Below are positions 50,346-63,039 of a stretch of 64,000 nucleotides of DNA, piece by piece. The stretch is from contig NW_025062477.1 in the NCBI RefSeq assembly GCF_000002995.4, positions 2,312,001 through 2,376,000 on the forward strand. Reading direction: 5' to 3'. Position numbers and translations under genes: made by a program. The stretch is from Brugia malayi. Lineage: Eukaryota > Nematoda > Chromadorea > Rhabditida > Onchocercidae. Each line of letters opens with the position of its first letter. Positions within the stretch are counted from its first letter, which is position 1. Under the pieces are notes generated by a model. It did no database searches. It saw only the letters and a list, made by a program, of their open reading frames with translations, and was not told the DNA's origin.

Positions 50346-51596
50346 ATATAAATACACCGAGTAGGATATTCACAAAGTTAACACTTACGTATGGAATATA
50401 CATATTACGCATAAATATCAATACGTGTACTTGGATAATGATACGTATACATATCCATATTATATATACATTTGTATATGTGCACATTTTATAACATAGT
50501 ATGAAGGAACATTTACGTTTGAATAATTTCGGTAAAATGAATAAATATGATAAGAAAACAAATAATTCTTAAAAAAAATTTTTTTATTGAAAAATTACAG
50601 ATGAAATATGCTATAAAAGATCTAGCAAATAGTTTTGAATAAAGTAATAAAATGAAAGATTATCATTTAATGCAATAAATTCTTTCAAAAGGCACAAAGG
50701 AAATATCCAAATGGTACCTTTCTATCAATTACATTCTCATCGAAAGATATTTCGTTATATCAATATCATTACAAACAATATATTAGCATGAATTAATCAC
50801 CGTATTTGTATTCTTTCTATCGTCGTATCGCTATCATTTCTTACTCTTAATCTTGAATATATTATTTCAAAGAAAATATATATTCGAAAATAGTGAAATA
50901 AACAAATATAAATAAGGACAGTTAAGGAATTAAGCAGCACACTCCTGCTAGAATATCTCTATAAATTATTTCTGCTCTTTTTAAAAATTAAGGTGATTCA
51001 GAAAATATTTTAAAAGAAAAGGATAATCATCAAAAATATTCCATAATTTATGCTCCACCGGTTCATCTATCTCTTGCTACAATATCTTTATAAATCACAG
51101 CAACCGATGATAAACGAGACAGAATAGCAGAAAAGTATAGTGCTAAAAGAAATCACCTCTATAATTAACTATCAATTTGTTAAAACTTAAATTACTGGGA
51201 TAAATTAAACACAGAAATGTTTGAAATGAAAAATTTGAAAAAAAAAAAAAAACTAGAAAGCACAAAGAGAGAAAAAAAAAAAAATAACCAGAATGATCAT
51301 TTCTCTTCTTAAAAATCACCAAATTCTACTCCTACGATATTGATTGGTATTAATGATATTAGCATAAATGCACGGCAAATCTTTTTTGTAATGTTGGCAA
51401 TATGCTCTACCTGTTTTGATCCCTTATTATCAAAGTTACTCTCTTAAAATTTCATTTTAATTTCCAGAATATTTGAAAAAAAAAAAGTTAAAAAACATGA
51501 GATCCATGAAAAACTTGCAGAAAAACACATGGCAAAACGTAAATTAATGCCTGCACACTACCAATACGACTAGAGTGATGCAATAGCTTTCATGAA

Positions 51597-54500
51597 TTAT
51601 GTTCTTCCTCCTTTTTGCCTTAATGAATCTGAATTTCCCGTGTTTTGAATATCTCTGCCATACATATCTCGAAGATCTTTACCACGAGATGATGCAATAT
51701 ATTTTCTGAAACAATTCCATATTAACAAAAGATACTTTTTTTCTCAAATTTTTTACAATTTTAACAAATTTACATAGTTTCTTATCAATTGATTGATTTA
51801 TCAATGAATATAAAACAATTAACCATAAAAAAAAAAAAAAGAAAAATCACTTTCGATGGTGCTGTATAAGCATATCTCTTTTTCGCAAAAAAATGTCGCG
51901 ATATTCTACCGAATAAGAGTTAAAAGAAGAGCTTGATGGGGTCAGAATTTCTTCATGTTCACCCAGTGATTCCGTTGAGGAGTTAGATGATGACGTATCC
52001 ACGGCATTATAGATTTCCTCATCGGAATCCTAAATAAACAAGCAGTAAGTATCGATTTACATTTTTATTAGAATATCATACAACTTGAATCCTAAAAAAA
52101 TTTACCAGTGCAATATCTTGCTGTCGAAATCGACCATCGAGAATATTTTCCACAGTTGCCTGTACCGAACCACTTTCACGTAAGTCTTCTAAAACTGAAG
52201 CTACTTCGAGATGTGGAAACATTTCTCGAACTTGTTCAGCCAAAGAATTCAACTGTGAATTAGCTGCATCTCCAAATCTGAAATATTGAAATGTAGATGA
52301 AATCCAGATTTTTTTATTATTAATGCGATGCCAAAACAGATTTTTCTTTTCGTAATTACATCTGAAATATCAAAAAGTTTTTAATGCCAATTTACTGTGT
52401 TGACAAACAGCGATTTTGATGCTGTTGCAAGCAAAGTATTAACTTAAATAATTTGGTATTAAATTTATAATACTTTTAAATATTTATAATATTTAACATA
52501 TTCCTTTTTTGTTTTCACATTGCCAGTGAAATCATTGTAGCTCAAAAAACAATTATTATTTTGGAACAATTGGAAGCTTTTTTTTTTCTTTACAATGAAA
52601 TTAAAATGTAAAAAATAACCTGTTACGCTGAAAGAAATTAGGTGTAACATTATGTGACAATTCAACAGAAAATGATGGTAACCAACGTGCATAACGAGTA
52701 CCATCAAAATGAAAGACATGACTAAAAGGCTGCACTACTGGAGCTCTTGACCATTCTCGTGATCCTTGTGTAACTGCTGAATTACTCAAAGATGGAAGTG
52801 TTAATCGACAAGTTGGACACGAATTATCTTGTTCTAACCAACTTCGTAAACACCTGAAAGAAAGTGAATTTATCTAGAAATGACATCCGATTAAGCTACA
52901 AAAATCTCATATTCACTAGTTTATCCCAGTCTGCATTCAAAAATGGCTGATAAATAAATATAAGTATAGCTCCGTTGTTTTCAGTTGAGCATAGCTTATC
53001 ATAAAATGCTTAAGATATAAAATGGAGCTAATTTATAAAAATGAATAACTTAAAGTAATCGAAATGATTTAAATACAGAGAAGTTTTGTCAAAGTTTTTA
53101 TTTTTTCCATTTCTCTCCTCAAAAAAAGATATTTCTGACCCTAAGATTTAAATTTTCATTAAAAAACTGGTAAAACTTTCTAAAACTTCTCTGAGATTCT
53201 TCGAATCAAATGTTAATTTATTTATTTTTGGAAACAAAAGTAATTGCGATATGAATACCATTCATGAAAGAAATGGTTGCATGGAAGTTTTCGAGCACTA
53301 TCCATTTGCTCCCAACATACTGCACACCAATCTTTCAAATTATTCAATTCAATCCGTGTTGCTTTTTGATAACTAAAAAAGCATTAAAAAATTTAATCCA
53401 TGATCAAAAATTTTTCAATCAAAAGATTTCCTCAATTAATATAAAGAGTTAAACAGAAACTAATAAAATAATCCTGGAACAAATACGGATCAAAATTATG
53501 TTTAAAAAAAAACATTACAATTGAAAAGAACAAAAACAAATAAAAAAGAAACTTACTGAGCATCGATATATTTACAAATACGCTTATATTTAATATGACG
53601 CTCGATGCGTGCAATAAATGATTTATAAAATGATCGTAATTGCATGGAAATTACAATGCATGCCATGCTCAGTACAACTTGCGAATACAGCTGCAATTCA
53701 AAACTTAGTTTCATTAATATGTGATGGTGAAAAAAAAAAAAAGAAAAACATCTGCAACATTAAACTTTTAAAGATATATTAACTTGGAACAACTTATGTA
53801 GGGAAAACTTCGGAAAATGGAGATAGAATAAGCTGCGCAATGTTATATATATTTCAACATTTTAAAATAATTAAAGAGGAAAATACTTTTTAATGGAAGT
53901 AAGAGATAAGATGAATTAATTATATTATATCTTAGAAATTTGTTGATATAATACAACTTTTGCAAGAAAAATGGGACTTCATAAAGTGGAGATAATTGTG
54001 TAAAAAAGTGAAAATAAGAAGACGTACCAGCATATGCGTGTAATGCAATAAATCGATGAAATCAATAGCAAGATCGTGTACAAATTCCAGATAGTATGTT
54101 AAAGTTGTAAGATTGATAGATGATAAATAGACCGAAACAATGTCGAGTAGGAGAGCACATTTAGATATTACATAGATACTTCTTAATAATGATTTAAGAG
54201 CCTAGAAATAATGATTAACGAAAGCATTCGATCTTTACTTTAAGATACTGTTTTATTGCTATATTTAACTAGCAAATTTGATATGAAATAAAGTAAATGC
54301 CTAAGTAATTATAGAAAATGTAGTTCACAATGTAAGAGATGGAAGCAATATTAAAGCAATCCAAAGGAATGCAAATAATCTTTTAAATTTGAAAGTACCA
54401 ACTTACATCAGCAAGAATAAACAAGGCGATGCTGATTGAAAATAAACGAAAAGCAGCGAAAGCAAATGAAACAAATGCAAATGATATCAACAGTAAAATA

Positions 54501-56391
54501 ATAGCCAATCCCATAATACGAAATAAAACTCTTCTTGGAGGTATTGAAGAAATTAACTATAATAGATTTAAAGCTAAAATAGAATAAAAAAGATTTAAAC
54601 GATCATTTTCCGAAAAGAATAGTATATTGTTAGCTTTTGATAAATTTCAATTCTGTTTTTTTTTTCTTACTTACAAAGATTTAAACAATCCTGCACACTT
54701 TTCGTTGTCTCAAATTGCTTAAAACTTTTTCTTCAAGATGTAAAGAATCTTACATATTTTAACTTATAGGCGATAATACTTTGTAAAGCAGCTACTGATG
54801 CAAGTAATGCAAACCACAAAACCCATGCAATAACTTCTTCGTGAACAACACTATTCAAAACACCAAATAAAAATACCGCCTTGTAAAGGAAAAAATTACA
54901 CAGTCGATCGCGTAAAAGTCCTGATTCCTAAAAATGAAAATAATCATTTAATATTATTTTAATACTACCAAAATCTCTTGTATTTTCAATATATCGATAT
55001 CATACTCAAATATGATCATAAACTAGACATAATCAGCAAACTGATCATCTATCATGAGTTTCCTACCCAATAGAAAATATGAATTTCACCAATATGATAA
55101 ATGTTGTTTTTGAGATTAAATAAATGATTATTCACGGAGTAACAAACCAACAAAAGCAAAGCAAACAAATATACCTGAACACCCAGCTTACCGATTGTCG
55201 CATACGTTGCTAACTTGGCAATTAATGCTAAAACTGCACAAAACATATTGATAAAAACCTGAAAAAGAATTACTTTAATGAAATATAGCTAAGGATCAAA
55301 CACTTCCTGTTAATATTTACTTCCTATTAATACTTAATTCCATCTTAAAAAACAATTCGAAATCGCAATTTTTCTTAGAAATTTTTTCTTTGCTCCTTTT
55401 TTTTTCGAAGCAACTTTATACATATCAGCTCCTCATTCTATTTCTGGAAGAAAAATTTATTCGTCATCATGAAGATCACATTGTCAATAAAGATCTGACG
55501 TAGATGGAATCAGAACAGAAACCCTTTCAACTTTTTAATATAGAATTTTCCATATAAGCAATTGCTAAAATTTAGAAAAATGTCAGCAAAATGATACATA
55601 ATAGCTGATGAAAATTATTGCAGTAAAAATCTATTATGTTTCTATTATATTCCATGTAAGGCATTAAAAAAAAGAAACACTCCTTTTAATTTCGAGAATG
55701 ATCGATAGGGTACGTTTTCTTTTTCTTTGCAGAATGACAAATAGGATATTTGATGGCTAAACTATTGCTTATAAGTCATTTAATAGAAAAGGATACGACC
55801 AAGTAAGACAAAACAAAGAGTATAATTGATGAAATTAAAAAGTAAAGTTTATGAAGAACTAATTTACCCATCCAAAAGTAGGATGAAGTAATAGGTAGTA
55901 AAACTGTTGAAGATGTCCAGGTATTATTAAAGCACTTGTTGGATCGGTCTTCCGAAACGTTTCATTGATACCTCTCAATCGACTCTCGATCTGAAAATGA
56001 AAAATGTATAACACACTAAAAATAAGAAATTTGAAATATGTTTTTTTTTTTTTTTTTTCTTTTTAAATGAAAAAAAGGAACAATAACTGAAACTTTAAGT
56101 TTATTTAATCACATCAAACTATTTCTATAAATTTGCACCAAATTTATGCAAATTAAATAGTTCCATGCTGGTTTAAAAACATCATTTTTTTTTCTCAATT
56201 TCAAAGAAATTAGTTGGTTGGAATTGTTAAAAAATACATACCTCATCTTTTGTAAAAGTTAATTTAGCATAAAAAGCGGATCCAACAGTTAGCAATAAAC
56301 TGATGACAATATAGCTATTCAGTGTTGGTATTGGTGTGTGCCGAGCAAGTGCCAACAAGCCATCAAATGGATCGAATGCTATCAGTGGCAT
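51597..56391 (-). CDS. hrdl-1: gp78/AMFR-type ER membrane RING E3 ubiquitin ligase
   Basis: Twelve exons: 56391-56242, 55990-55868, 55258-55175, 54927-54754, 54556-54407, 54201-54028, 53690-53557, 53372-53259, 52853-52620, 52277-52106, 52029-51851 and 51705-51597. They give 598 codons with all phases consistent. A multi-spanning N-terminal half is followed by a RING-H2 domain (residues about 346-384; CAVC, CNHFFH, CLRSWLEQDNSCPTC). Next come the family signature HFDGTRYARWLPSFSVE and a CUE domain (about 453-500; MFPHLEVASVLEDL). Near the C-terminus is a VCP-interacting motif (RKRDMLIQ, about 552). This is the architecture of gp78, which ubiquitinates misfolded proteins in ER-associated degradation with p97/VCP; the C. 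elegans counterpart is HRDL-1. A TAG ends just before GAAAGAATG, so the ATG at 56391 is a well-supported start and the site may be a spliced-leader acceptor. Confidence 0.95.
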
Positions 56392-56393
56392 TC

Positions 56394-56402
56394 TTTCCTA
56401 AA
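56394..56402 (-). promoter_or_regulatory. Candidate spliced-leader acceptor upstream of the gp78-type gene
   Basis: On the minus strand a T-rich stretch ends in TTTTTAG, followed by GAAAGA and the ATG at 56391. The short leader and in-frame TAG suit trans-splicing, but a cis-splice to an untranslated exon cannot be excluded. Confidence 0.4.
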
Positions 56403-56939
56403 AATTAAATAAATATATGTATATGTAAACAAGGAAAAAAAAAAATGAATCGACTAGATAAAACCAGTTATACTTGCGATGCGACATAGTTAGGTGAAAA
56501 TACAATTTTTGTCTGAAAAGATGACACTTTAATGATTTTTATGATAAGAAGTTTTTATCATTTAACCAATTTTTATATCAAACAAATCACCAAATTTATA
56601 ATTATGAATTATTAAAAATAATAACAATGAATAGTCAAAAGTTCATATACTTTTTTTTAAGTAAATCTAATCAAAGTAAATCGACAAATTAATTAACATA
56701 TAGCAGTTTCGCATTTATACGTCTAATTCATACGAATTCTGCCTTTTAGCATAAAACTTGTATATAAAATAAATTAAAGCATCTTCTTTCTTTCCATAAA
56801 GAAAACCAAAGTTTTAAAAGTTTGATAAAACTAATAAAACAAAAAGGAAATTGCAAACAAAGAAAAAAATGAGTAATATTCAATTAAGTACAATTTAGTT
56901 ATTTCCGACATTTTTCTTATAAACATAACTAAAAAATTA
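56403..56939. other. Intergenic stretch; nothing recognised
   Basis: AT-rich sequence upstream of the ubiquitin-ligase gene, without an open frame of note. Confidence 0.4.
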
Positions 56940-56944
56940 AGTAA

Positions 56945-57095
56945 CATAGATGTGACTAAAAGTTTTCTTCGTAACGTAAACGTGATTGAAAGTTTTCTTC
57001 GTAACGTAAACGTGATTGAAAGTTTTCTTCGTAACGTAAACGTGATTGAAAGTTTTCTTCGTAACGTAAACGTGATTGAAAGTTTTCTTAATCAA
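56945..57095. repeat. 30-bp tandem repeat, about 4-5 copies
   Basis: Four essentially identical copies of a 30-base unit (containing GTAACGTAAACGTGATTGAA) plus degenerate partial copies at each end. It lies 550-700 bases upstream of the ubiquitin-ligase start codon. Confidence 0.95.
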
Positions 57096-57239
57096 TCGAT
57101 GTAAGCGTAACAAAAAATATATGAAAACGTATTAGGACCTACACGAATATATTCCATTTCTATTTTCCAATCGTAAATGAAAAAAGTAAGAAAATGGAAA
57201 AAAGATGAATTATTCTGAACAGTCATGAATTTATATATG

Positions 57240-57335
57240 TCTACACACATACATACATGCACACACATACACACACACACACATACACATACACATGCAC
57301 ACACGCACACACAGACACGCACACGCACAGGGAAC
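57240..57335. repeat. (CA)n microsatellite
   Basis: About 90 bases of CA repeats with scattered T and G interruptions. The GC-richer stretch just after it (57330-57425) gives open frames on both strands, with no supporting evidence for a gene. Confidence 0.9.
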
Positions 57336-58493
57336 GACGCACGTCCTCGGAATGATGATGCAAACAAGAAAGCCTTTAACTCCGAACTTTGCAAGGAAGC
57401 TGGTAGATTTGACGTAAACGGCGCTAATTCAAAATTCCAAAACTTACTGAAATAAGTAGTATTGGAGTATTTATAGAAATATTAAAGTGAATCGGAGAAA
57501 AGTTTATGGAAATATTTAAATTTTCAGAAATATCAAATGTAATATTTCTGGAAGTAAAAATAAAGTAAGAAAATATATGAATGAACAAAGAAATTTGAAA
57601 TATTTGTTGAGGTACTGTTGTATGAATTTGATTGTAAACCGGAATTTTTGTTGTCTTTGTATTAACCGGATCAATGCAAATTATTGTGAAAACCTGAATG
57701 AAATAAACGGATCAATTTAAAGTAATTGAGAAGATGGATAAAAGAGAGAGAGAGGAAATGAAGTGAAAAAAAAATTGATTGATTGGTAAATTGATTGATC
57801 AATTGATTAATTGATCAGTTGATTGATTGGTTGATTGATAATGTTATCATAAATGTGTGTTAATTTCTTGAATAGACATACTTAGTCAATAAATTTCGGT
57901 TATATAATGAATGAATTCATTTTTCATTTTTTTTAAACTAAAATATTTGTTTATATAATTAATGTACGATTTATCGATGAGTAATCGATTTGATCTATGT
58001 AAATATAAATGTGAGAGTAAACATTTCTGATTAATGAATTAGTTTTTTTTCTTTTTTCTGTCTTTTTTTTCAAAAATTTAAATTATAAAAATGAAAATTT
58101 AAAATGAGAAAAATAGTAATTTTTCTCATTTTATTATAAGAATGTTTATGTTTAACTATTTAATTTTTTAAATTAAATATTAACTTCTATTCTAATTAAT
58201 AAACTGTGATTGATGTCAATACAGTGATGTAATTAATTCAAATCATTTCATAAATATACCTTAACTATTTATCATATCTATTAAATGATATACTATACGG
58301 ATTAAAAATTGCTGTAGGAAGCATTTATTAAAATTCTCGACAAAATCTTTAGTCTTGATCGGATAAAATTAAGAATATGAAATTTTGCTTATAAATGAAA
58401 CTAATTATGTGTAATCTCATAAATGTGGGTGCATATTTGATTTGCTTAATTTTCTAAAATTCTATGTTCTTTTTGATATTTCTAAAATTATTT

Positions 58494-58533
58494 ACTTCCA
58501 ATTATAAATATGATAATATTTATAATTGGAAGT
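58494..58533. repeat. Perfect 18-base hairpin with GATA loop
   Basis: Arms ACTTCCAATTATAAATAT and its exact reverse complement flank a 4-base loop. As DNA it could form a cruciform; as RNA, a stable stem-loop. Confidence 0.85.
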
Positions 58534-58559
58534 GATCTTATCTCAGATCTCAAAATAAA

Positions 58560-58710
58560 AAATTTATGATCAAATAATTCAGATGATATAACAGAAACAA
58601 AAAGTTCTTATAATTTTTGAATTTCCAGAAATGCTATTTATGTTATCGATTTTACTATGATTGTAATTATTCGCTTTTTTTTGAAAGAAAAATTATTTGA
58701 TCATAAATTT
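58560..58710. repeat. Foldback with 20-base perfect inverted arms
   Basis: The sequence AAATTTATGATCAAATAATT at 58560-58579 recurs as its exact reverse complement at 58691-58710, with a 111-base spacer. It begins 26 bases after the hairpin at 58494-58533 and may belong to one small non-autonomous element. Confidence 0.8.
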
Positions 58711-59046
58711 TTCCCTTTCCCTTGAAGTATACTAGCATATTGATTATATGAAATATACGAAAATCTAAGAGTCAAAAAAAAAAAAACAAAGAATTCCTAT
58801 TTGATTTCGTTTTTTTTTTTTTTTTTTTGGAAAAAAAATTTTGAGATTTTTTTACGAATTTCTTTTATTTTTCAATTGCTTAAAACGATAATGTTTAATG
58901 ATATATGAGTCATCCGGTAAACCTGAATAACAGTTTCTTTCTTTCCAGTTTTCTCATCATTTAGAATTATATATCAATTTCAGCTAAAATTAATGAACAG
59001 CTGCTCATATTCTCACCATTTAGCTAAATCTGTATTTTCACATTTT

Positions 59047-59077
<31 letters not shown>

Positions 59078-60506
59078 ACAACTGATCGAGATCGGAAGAT
59101 AAATACAATCCATAAACATTTACAAAAAATTTAAATTATTTCTCTTTCATCGATCCGTAATTGCTTTTGTTCCTTTAATCAAAATTTTTTTTTCAGATCA
59201 TTCGAGATAATTTGAACTTTTTTTTTTATTTTTCACTAATTAGCTTTCCTCATAAAGTAACCGAATGAATAATTTTAAGTGCAAGTAGTTTTGACAGATT
59301 AATTTTTTAGGAATAATTTTGCTGGAAGAAGCGGAGCTTATCTCTCTTTAACATTAAAATAAGTTTAGTTTTTTGGCCATTAAAAAAAAATGTTTAATCC
59401 AATTACCATAATTATTTGATATAATTTTAAACCATATATTGAAATTTAGAAAAACAATTACCATAATTATTTGATATAATTTTAAACCATATACTGAAAT
59501 TTAGAAAAAAAGTAATTTTACGATATTTAACACAGGAAAATCTGAATTTTTCAATTTATGTTTGAAAAGTTATTTTATAAGAAATGAAAATTTTAATAAA
59601 TAAAAAGAAAAGATGGTTAAAGATTACAAATATCTGTTTGAAAATATTTATTTTGACGAAATAAATCGAAAAGAGCAGCTCAGTTACAACTCACAAATTA
59701 CTAAATGAAAATTTCTAGAAACAACTAAAGTTTAATTTAAATTGAGGATTGGAATTTTTAATTTATTATTAGAATACTAATTTTGAAATGCTAAAAATTT
59801 CTGATATTTTCTTTGAATTGAGAACTGACAATTAACTTAAAATATGGAAAAGAATTGAAAAGCAGAATTATAAAATTATATAATCCTTTCATTTTTCATT
59901 AATTTTTCTTTTTCCAGGAAGAATAGTACTTGATAAATGGTTTTTTTGTTTTTTATATCATTTCAATTTATTATATTTGCTTTTTATTTTTCTGTAAAAA
60001 TTAATACCTATTCAAACTAAAAATTACATGTCTAATGAACTTTCTAAAAATTTGATTGTTTTGAAAACCAAGATAATTTCAAAAAGAAAAAAAAAAAAAG
60101 AAAAAACTCTAAGCAAATCTAAGAAAAGATATTATTATTGTACGAATAAGTCTTACTTGATTGAAGTTATTAACAATGCAATATAAAATAGTGTTACTTT
60201 TATTGTTTTTGTTTATTCATTCATTCATTCATACATTTAAATTTAATTTTATGCTTTATGTTCACATTTTAAAATTTTTGGAAGTATTAACAAAGTGTTT
60301 ATTTAATTGAAAAAAAAAAAGAGCTTTTTTTATTGTTTGGATCAGTTAGCCAATATCAAATACACTGTTTACATTTATTTAATTCTCTTCATCTTTCCTT
60401 TAAATTTTCAAAAAGATTAATTGTGCCACATTTATTATGAAAACGAAATTAACGAAACAAATAAATGTCATTGCAGGATGCTTTTCAAATATTTTTTTTT
60501 TTTTTT

Positions 60507-63039
60507 TCAAATACCAAGAACAGATGAATCCGCAACGACACCATCAGCAATGATCGAATGATCCGTATTATTTGTTCCCTAAAAAATCAATTTATCATTA
60601 TCTAATCATCTAACAAGCTATAATTTAGCAAAAAAAAAAAAAACTCTTATTTTTAAATTATTTATTTTTTGAATTTTCAAGAAATATTTTTTGTGAAATA
60701 ATATTTCATTTGAATATAATGTTAAAATTAGTAATTTAGAATAAGATTCATTCATTTTAACACAAATATGATCATTCACTTTAAATTTCTATGTTAAAAT
60801 TAATGTTAGACGAGTGGTAATTTAATAAAATGAAATCATTTATATTGTTTTATATTTTTTGAAAGCTAAGATAATTTTTTGATAAATTCTTAAATTCGAT
60901 TTGATAAAATGAATATAGAAAGATTAAACTGATAGAATCTTCTTGAATTTTAATGTAATAATTCGATGAAAATGACTTTTGATTTAAAGAATAGTTAATG
61001 GAATTTCATTTGCGATTTTACGCACTGTTGAAATCAAATTATTTTCAGTTCAAAATTAACAGATGGCGATGAGAGCAAAGTGATAGTAAAGAATACAGAC
61101 GATGTAGGCACTCTTAAAGATAATTAATTAAATAATTACTATACAACGAATATTACTGTAGAACTCTGGTTAAATTATGATGATAGAAAAATTTAAATTA
61201 AATTATGGTAGAAAAATATTTCATACATTCTTGAGGAGCATAATTTTTTAAAAAAAATTCTTGATATTTTAAAAATTTGATAGAACTATTCATTTATAGC
61301 AATATCGATGAATAATCATAATGTGATAATCATGATAATTATTGTGATAATGATTATATTAGCAAATGTTTACTTGATTTGAAATTTTTTTCCAATGTTC
61401 TTTAGCGTTCAAATATTTTTTACATCGTAATACCAAATAAATAGCAAAACCTTGAGCTACTGTGAAACCAAGCTGTAATCAATTTAGTAAATTATATTTT
61501 GATATATACCACTAATTAACTGCGTTTTTCTTTTTTCTTTTTAAATGGCAAATAAATATCAGATATTAATCATTGCTATATGAAATGAAACATTTTTGTT
61601 TGAAGCATTTTAAACAATTTTTTCGAATAAATTGACAAGTAATTAGCATTAATTTATAACTAATAAACATAAATTAGCTTACCTGGAAAGCAATCCAACC
61701 AAAATCATAAAAAACTTGGCCATGAAGTAATTGTCGTGCATCCATTATGGTTGCAACAACGGTGATTGATGAAAAAATAACATTGAGAACAAAATTGGTG
61801 CAATAGAAGATAAGAAATGGTGTTAAGTACCTTTTGTTTTCTCGATGAATCCCGTAAAATAGTAAATAGTGGCAAGGTAAACCGAAGAATAGTGCAAATA
61901 TCAAATCTACTAAAATTAATAATTGATAATTTAAAAAAAAAAAAAAAAGGAAACTTCGACATTTTTTTTTCAAAGAGAAATTGCAAAATTCTTTAAAATT
62001 TTCATTTGATATAAACCAATCAATATATTTTAACTTATTTGACTTCATCACATTTCATACTGCTTTTCCTGTCAAAGGCATCATTAGAAAAAAAAAATTA
62101 AAAAAAAAAAAAAAAAAAAAAATTAAAAAAAAAAAAAAAAGACGAAACGAAACTTTGACATATTGTCTATTTATCAAATGTTTAATTGAATTCAGTGAAA
62201 ATAATAGATATTTTAACAACAAATTTTATTTTTTCTTTTTTTTTTTTTTTATAAATAAGAGAAATCAAAGAAAATCTGTAATTTTCTCATTCGCCAAATT
62301 TTTTTTGTTCTATTGAAATTTAAATTATCAAATCAAATTTTTAAACTGCCATATTAAATTCTTAAACTATCAAATTAAATTTTAAATTACCAAAAAAAAA
62401 AAAAAAAGAAAAGAGTAAAGATGTGTTTTTATAAAACTGGCCTAGTTCAAGATGATCGATGAAGTAATTCCTTCCTTGTCCTCGTTGATGATAAAATGTA
62501 TAAATAATACAAAATGTGATTGTCACCATTAAACCAATTGTTGCTGCAATTGTTGCACCCAGTACGACATGAATATTGGTTCCAAACAGCATAAACTTAG
62601 AAGATTTCTCACGGAAAACAATAATATCCGTATCACCATTCCTGAATTTTCAATATCTTTCCGTGTATTACGTGTTTTCCGCATTTTTGAATAAGCACTT
62701 TTCTCGAATTGCCCTTAAATTGTTTCACTTTCCGGACAATGCCGTAATCCTAATGATGCTTAGTACTCCTCAAAATTTGTTGCATTTTTAAATTTTCTCT
62801 CTCAAAAAAAAAAAAAAAAAAAAAAAAAAAAGAAAAATTGAGAAGAGGAAGTGGAAAATGAAATTGTTCCTCGTCAACACATAAATCTCCTTAAAAAAAA
62901 AAAAAAAGAAAAAGAAATTCTATTTTTTTGAAATTTACTAATATAAAATATTGAAATGTTAACCGTACCTCGTTTCAAATTGAGAATAATCAACTTCATT
63001 GCCAACAATATCATTCCAAAATTTCTTTAAGCGTTCCAT
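60507..63039 (-). CDS. Four-transmembrane protein of unknown family
   Basis: Five exons: 63039-62969, 62641-62442, 61909-61683, 61472-61374 and 60578-60507, giving 222 codons with consistent phases. A hydrophilic start (MERLKKFWNDIVGNEVDYSQ) is followed by four hydrophobic segments, approximately HVVLGATIAATIGLMVTITF, VDLIFALFFGLPCHYLLFYG, PFLIFYCTNFVLNVIFSSIT and VAQGFAIYLVLR. The tail is short and polar and ends SSVLGI. Spacing suggests a tetraspan protein with both ends in the cytoplasm, but I do not recognise the family and assign no function. The phase match between exons 2 and 3 requires a GC donor (CTAG then GCCAGT); the only nearby GT breaks the frame. A TTTAAG precedes GTAAGAAATG at the start, a possible trans-splice acceptor. 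Confidence 0.8.

Larger units (their letters stand above)
42089..51596. other. Long AT-rich intergenic stretch without a gene
   Basis: About 9.5 kb with very high A+T, more than a dozen A or T runs of 15-30 bases (for example near 42910, 43990, 45282, 46619, 46900, 47036 and 47210), microsatellites and hairpins listed separately. I found no open frame with splice or motif support on either strand. Confidence 0.6.
57336..60506. other. Intergenic stretch with short repeats; no gene seen
   Basis: Contains an ATTG/TTGA-rich tract (about 57772-57838), a tandem duplication of a 55-base stretch (about 59399-59508), several long T runs (58811-58828 and 59060-59077) and the hairpins listed separately. 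No splice-supported frame was found. Confidence 0.5.

Noticed and set aside
50099..50487. Cys/Val/Tyr-rich open frames on the minus strand
   Set aside because: They are translations of CA and CATA microsatellite sequence and show no start or splice support.
51597..63039. Operon of the four-transmembrane and gp78-type genes
   Set aside because: They share a strand, but about 4.1 kb separates them, far more than nematode operon spacing.
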